Assembly (NCBI GenBank): GCA_947164865.1
Contig: CAMUYA010000006.1
Coordinates: forward strand, 60,865 to 124,864
Source: an uncultured Lachnospiraceae bacterium
GTDB taxonomy: Bacteria; Bacillota; Clostridia; Lachnospirales; Lachnospiraceae
Direction: 5' to 3'
Length of the DNA: 64,000 bases
The notes under the pieces are model-generated. The model made no database searches and was not told where the DNA came from. It saw only the letters and a list, made by a program, of their open reading frames with translations. The number at the start of each line of letters is the position of its first letter. The first letter of the stretch is position 1. This document shows, piece after piece, positions 61,181 to 64,000 of the stretch. Both the position numbers and the translations under genes were made by a program.

Positions 61181-61672
61181 ATGCTACGAGATGAAATAGA
61201 ACATGTAAATGAGAACCTGTGGTCTGACGGGAAAGTAATTATAAAACCAATACGAACTGAGGCTGAACTGGCATATGCTATTTTTGAGTGCCAGCTTACA
61301 GCAGAGCAGCAAGAATGTGTGAATCCTGCTGGATTTTCTATAGGTAGGGCATATTTGGCAAGAGAAGATAACTATCCATGCTTAATCTATAATATTGAGA
61401 AGAAGCCGGTGGGGTTTATTAGTTTGTGTAAATGGCTAGGCATGGGAGATGCTTATTCATGGAGTTTTTATGTTGATAAGAATTACCAGGGACAAGGGTA
61501 TGGAAAAAGCGCGGCCAATATAGCAGTACAAATTCTGAAATCGGCAAATCCGGATAAGATGATTAAACTTGCAACAGAAGAGTTTAATGTTAGGGCACAG
61601 AAATTATATATATCGATTGGATTTAAAAAGTTACAAGAACTTGACGGAGATGATTTCGTATTTGGATTATAG
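61181..61672 (+). CDS. GNAT-family N-acetyltransferase
   Basis: 163 residues. WSFYVDKNYQGQGYGKSAANIAV holds the acetyl-CoA loop (R/Q-x-x-G-x-G/A), and AQKLYISIGFKKL is the typical terminal strand-helix. VIIKPIRTEAELAYAIFECQ opens the fold. Substrate unknown. The ribosome site (GAGG) is rather far from the ATG. Surrounded by remnants and mobile-type genes, so probably an accessory gene. Confidence 0.85.
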   Translation: MLRDEIEHVNENLWSDGKVIIKPIRTEAELAYAIFECQLTAEQQECVNPAGFSIGRAYLAREDNYPCLIYNIEKKPVGFISLCKWLGMGDAYSWSFYVDKNYQGQGYGKSAANIAVQILKSANPDKMIKLATEEFNVRAQKLYISIGFKKLQELDGDDFVFGL

Positions 61673-61731
61673 TTTGTTCAACAAATCTTTTTCTTTGCTT
61701 TGATGTTATCGTCAAGAATAGAAAATATGGC

Positions 61732-61760
61732 TTGAAAAACGGTAAAATAGGGTATTATAA
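61732..61760 (+). promoter_or_regulatory. Probable promoter of a short transcript
   Basis: TTGAAA (61732-61737), 17 bases, TTATAA (61755-61760). A terminator follows within 70 bases and no gene lies between. Confidence 0.5.
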
Positions 61761-61766
61761 CCTAAA

Positions 61767-61826
61767 CAGAGTTGCCAGGTGCGAATAACACTTGGGACCA
61801 AGCCGAGCGTTGAGCTTGGCTTTTTT
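61767..61826 (+). ncRNA. Candidate small RNA or attenuator
   Basis: Bounded by the promoter above and a hairpin CCAAGC (61798-61803) / GCTTGG (61814-61819) with six Ts. CTTG at 61791 can instead pair with the left arm of that hairpin, so an alternative fold that frees the terminator loop exists. No known RNA family recognised. Confidence 0.35.
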
Positions 61827-61850
61827 ATATATTATGGTGATCACTAAAAA

Positions 61851-61864
61851 TGTAGAATTCTACA
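61851..61864 (+). promoter_or_regulatory. Operator-like palindrome 1
   Basis: TGTAGAATTCTACA, perfect 14-bp palindrome, identical to 61914-61927. Confidence 0.65.
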
Positions 61865-61870
61865 ACTTTG

Positions 61871-61899
61871 TTGATTAAGACAATGCGATGTGATAAGAT
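61871..61899 (+). promoter_or_regulatory. Promoter of the DUF4143 gene
   Basis: TTGATT (61871-61876), 17 bases, TAAGAT (61894-61899), lying exactly between the two identical palindromes. Confidence 0.5.
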
Positions 61900-61913
61900 G
61901 TAATTGACAAAAA

Positions 61914-61927
61914 TGTAGAATTCTACA
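61914..61927 (+). promoter_or_regulatory. Operator-like palindrome 2
   Basis: TGTAGAATTCTACA, second identical copy, just before the TAGGAG ribosome site of the DUF4143 gene. Confidence 0.65.
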
Positions 61928-61941
61928 ATTTAGGAGATTAT

Positions 61942-63249
61942 ATGATAAAAAGAGATAAATATCTGACTCAGTTAATCAGTGCAAAGAACAATGGATTTCC
62001 GAAGGTAATAACAGGTGTGAGAAGATGCGGAAAGTCATTTCTTCTTAAAGAAATATATAGAGAATACCTGCTTTCAGATAATGTTCCGGAGAATAGAATA
62101 ATTATCTTGGAATTGGATGATGATAAAAACAGTAATTATCGTGATCCTTTGGAACTAGGAGCATATATAAGGGAAAAATGCAAAGATAAAGAGAATTACT
62201 ATGTGTTTATTGATGAGATACAAAAGGTATATTCTATAATTAATCCTAACCTTACCGATGGCAAACATGTTTTGGCAAATTCTGATGACACTGAAGTAAT
62301 ATCATTCGTAGACGTTGTACTCGGCCTATCAAGAGAAAAAAATATAGATTTATATGTGACTGGATCAAATTCTAAAATGTTGTCTTCAGATATAGTTACT
62401 GAATTTAGAGATAAGGCAACAAATATAAAACTTTCTCCGCTTTCATTTGAAGAATACTATGGATATGTCGGAGGCTCGGCAACTGAAGCTATATATTCAT
62501 ATATGCAATATGGTGGAATGCCATTGGCTGTATTAAAAAGTGACGAAGAGAGAAAAGAATATCTAAAGAACTTGTTCACTACAACATACTTCGCTGATAT
62601 TGTTGAAAGGAATCAGTTGAAAAAGGGAGAGGCTCTGGACGAACTATGTAATATTATTAGTTCTTCGACAGGCTCACTACTTAATTCAGAAAAAATAGCC
62701 AATACGTTTGAAAGTGTTAGACATGAAAATATTGATAAGCAGACAGTTGAAAACTATATTGGTTACTTTAAAGATGCATTCCTTTTGCGTGAGGCTAAAC
62801 GTTATGACTTAAAAGGAAGAAAAGAAATAGGTGCTCTTAGAAAGTATTATTTTATTGATACTGGTCTACGAAATGCTCGTCTGAATTTCGCTTTTCCAGA
62901 TGAAGGTCAAATGCTTGAAAATATTGTATATAATGAGCTTTGTTATTATGGATATTCTGTAAATGTCGGTGTGTTTGATACGGTAGAGAAAGATAAGAAT
63001 GGTAAATCCATAAGGAAGAATAATGAAGTGGATTTCTATGCCACTAAAGGACTTAGGTCTCTTTATATACAAGTGACTGCTGACATCTCTAATGCAGATA
63101 CAAGAGAAAGAGAAATACGTCCATATTTTAAGCTGAATGATCAAGTACAAAAGGTACTTGTTGTAAATAGACCAATTAAAGAAACCATGGATGAAAATGG
63201 GTTCACGATCATTGGAATTACTGATTTTTTATTAAAATATATTAGATGA
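61942..63249 (+). CDS. AAA ATPase with DUF4143 domain
   Basis: 435 residues. ITGVRRCGKSFLLKEIYREY is the Walker A region and YYVFIDEIQKV Walker B; LYVTGSNSKMLSSDIVTEF is sensor 1, typical of the G-x-R-R-x-G-K-S ATPases. The C-terminal DUF4143 has a PD-(D/E)xK-like NNEVDFYATKGLRSLYIQV. These proteins are frequent in variable regions; their role is unsettled. TAGGAG lies before the ATG. The next gene follows in 21 bases and could be cotranscribed. Confidence 0.9.
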   Translation: MIKRDKYLTQLISAKNNGFPKVITGVRRCGKSFLLKEIYREYLLSDNVPENRIIILELDDDKNSNYRDPLELGAYIREKCKDKENYYVFIDEIQKVYSIINPNLTDGKHVLANSDDTEVISFVDVVLGLSREKNIDLYVTGSNSKMLSSDIVTEFRDKATNIKLSPLSFEEYYGYVGGSATEAIYSYMQYGGMPLAVLKSDEERKEYLKNLFTTTYFADIVERNQLKKGEALDELCNIISSSTGSLLNSEKIANTFESVRHENIDKQTVENYIGYFKDAFLLREAKRYDLKGRKEIGALRKYYFIDTGLRNARLNFAFPDEGQMLENIVYNELCYYGYSVNVGVFDTVEKDKNGKSIRKNNEVDFYATKGLRSLYIQVTADISNADTREREIRPYFKLNDQVQKVLVVNRPIKETMDENGFTIIGITDFLLKYIR

Positions 63250-63270
63250 GTAAATAAGGATGGTACATAA

Positions 63271-63948
63271 ATGGATAGGATAGAAAACGCCTTAGTTGCA
63301 TGTGAAAAAGTAATCAATGGAATTGAAGATGAAACAATTTCTACATCTTCAGCATTATTACAGTGTTCAAAGATTGCCAGACTAACAAACGATGAGGAAG
63401 CAATCATTTGGTTTCAGTATGAGTATGGGGGATATCCAAGAACAAATGATGGTCATATTAAGAAGAATGCATGGGAGATGGCTTATCAAAACGGACGAGG
63501 ATACATTGAGGACGGTAAGTCGTATATTTTTACAGAGTTAGCTTCAGAATTAGAAGAGAAAATAAGAGCACAGCAAGATGCAATAAATAACTATACCACG
63601 CAAGGAACTTCTGTTGGCGGTGAATATGCATATGTTGCGATGAATAAATTAACTAATTCTGTAGAAAATTCAACTAATTATTTGATTAGAAGTATAACTA
63701 ATAATCAAAAGAGATTAGCGTTACTTAAATCTAAGTATTATGAATATGCAATAAAAAAGCAAATAGAGCTTTCTTTTGGCAATGTTGCCGAAGATGTTTT
63801 TAGGAAATATAGAAAGAAAGTGGATAACGCTTTTTCGAGTTTATCACAAGAAACATTACTAAAGCTTCAGGCAATAGAGGGTAAATTAGATACAAATAAT
63901 CCTGAATTATATTCACAGGCACTAACGACCTGTAGGAGATTATTTTGA
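63271..63948 (+). CDS. AbiTii-like protein, C-terminally truncated
   Basis: 225 residues. STSSALLQCSKIARLTNDEE with IIWFQYEYGGYP matches the AbiTii N-terminus (helices ending W-x-x-x-E-L-x-G-Y). Later VFRKYRKKVDNAFSSL and NPELYSQALTTCRRLF match the segment where family members continue with a further domain. Here a TGA follows CRRLF at once, and the downstream bases do not continue the frame. AbiTii proteins are linked to abortive phage infection by family name. AAGGATGG precedes the ATG. Confidence 0.65.
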   Translation: MDRIENALVACEKVINGIEDETISTSSALLQCSKIARLTNDEEAIIWFQYEYGGYPRTNDGHIKKNAWEMAYQNGRGYIEDGKSYIFTELASELEEKIRAQQDAINNYTTQGTSVGGEYAYVAMNKLTNSVENSTNYLIRSITNNQKRLALLKSKYYEYAIKKQIELSFGNVAEDVFRKYRKKVDNAFSSLSQETLLKLQAIEGKLDTNNPELYSQALTTCRRLF

Positions 63949-64000
63949 ATATTCTGGCCTCTGTTGAGCCACCTGTCCGGACTCAGAGAGCCACCCTTCC
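63949..64000. mobile_element. Possible edge of an insertion sequence
   Basis: The last 52 bases bear no relation to the AbiTii frame and contain a short near-repeat, GAGCCACCTGTC and GAGCCACCCTTC. That is the kind of repeated end seen in some insertion sequences (IS21-like). Too little is in view to name it. Confidence 0.3.

Noticed and set aside
61850..61930. TGTAGAATTCTACA palindromes as a transposon end
   Set aside because: They lie around a promoter in front of an intact gene and no target duplication or transposase accompanies them, so an operator is the simpler reading.

Overview
The window looks like a chromosomal segment of a motile Gram-positive Clostridia bacterium, most likely Lachnospiraceae (Butyrivibrio/Roseburia-like). 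The indicators are a sigma-28-driven flagellin, a FliD-like cap protein with an SGMMFN tail, Firmicutes-style AGGAGG ribosome binding sites, sigma-A promoters, a GH95 fucosidase and a GH2 enzyme, and an rplM-rpsI operon with a leader. The genus is inference; no rRNA or tRNA gene was seen.

Layout. (1) 1-15.4 kb is a surface-polysaccharide locus on the + strand: the 3' end of an IspD/TarI-like cytidylyltransferase, several glycosyltransferases, a DUF268 protein, an FdtA-like ketoisomerase, wecC-wecB (UDP-ManNAcA supply), and a compact rfbF-rfbG-rfbH-(rfbS/J)-rfbE set that should make CDP-tyvelose. Its first 10 kb is visibly more AT-rich than the rest. (2) 15.4-18.9 kb is an insertion zone: a toxin-like small peptide, an intact ISLre2-family IS with a 10-nt direct repeat at its ends, and a two-gene DUF4869/P-loop unit under a palindromic promoter. 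(3) 18.9-26.6 kb holds an epimerase/aminotransferase pair and then flagellar genes (flagellin, a divergent flagellin paralogue, a FliD-like protein). These are split by an XRE/nucleotidyltransferase/Fic cassette bounded by two copies of the same 49-nt terminator. (4) 26.9-29.8 kb has a diguanylate cyclase and a full-length guaA. (5) 29.8-38.1 kb is an accessory island starting at the guaA 3' end and bounded by a 19-nt att-like repeat (17/19). It carries an AlbA/HATPase protein, a primase-helicase-PLD protein, a kinase-like ATPase, a methyltransferase, a YdcF protein and a Phd/ParE-type toxin-antitoxin pair. (6) 38.1-60.8 kb is mostly core genome: phosphoesterase, a second guaA lacking the amidotransferase half, GH95, an ACT-domain protein, GH2, a GGDEF-EAL protein, a VWA-metallopeptidase/MoxR/NAGPA/Lgt-like/LRR group, tldD-pmbA and rplM-rpsI. 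(7) 60.8-64 kb is accessory again: a hairpin repeat, an orphan winged-helix fragment, a GNAT enzyme, a possible small RNA, a DUF4143 ATPase between two identical palindromes, and an AbiTii-like gene that stops early where foreign-looking DNA begins.

The most promising unexplained items are the guaA-associated island with its AlbA + primase/helicase/PLD pair, the DUF4869/ATPase unit, the terminator-flanked Fic cassette, the duplicated toxin-like peptide, and the flagellin paralogue with a charged C-terminus. All functional calls rest on reading motifs and remembered family features; no database search was run.
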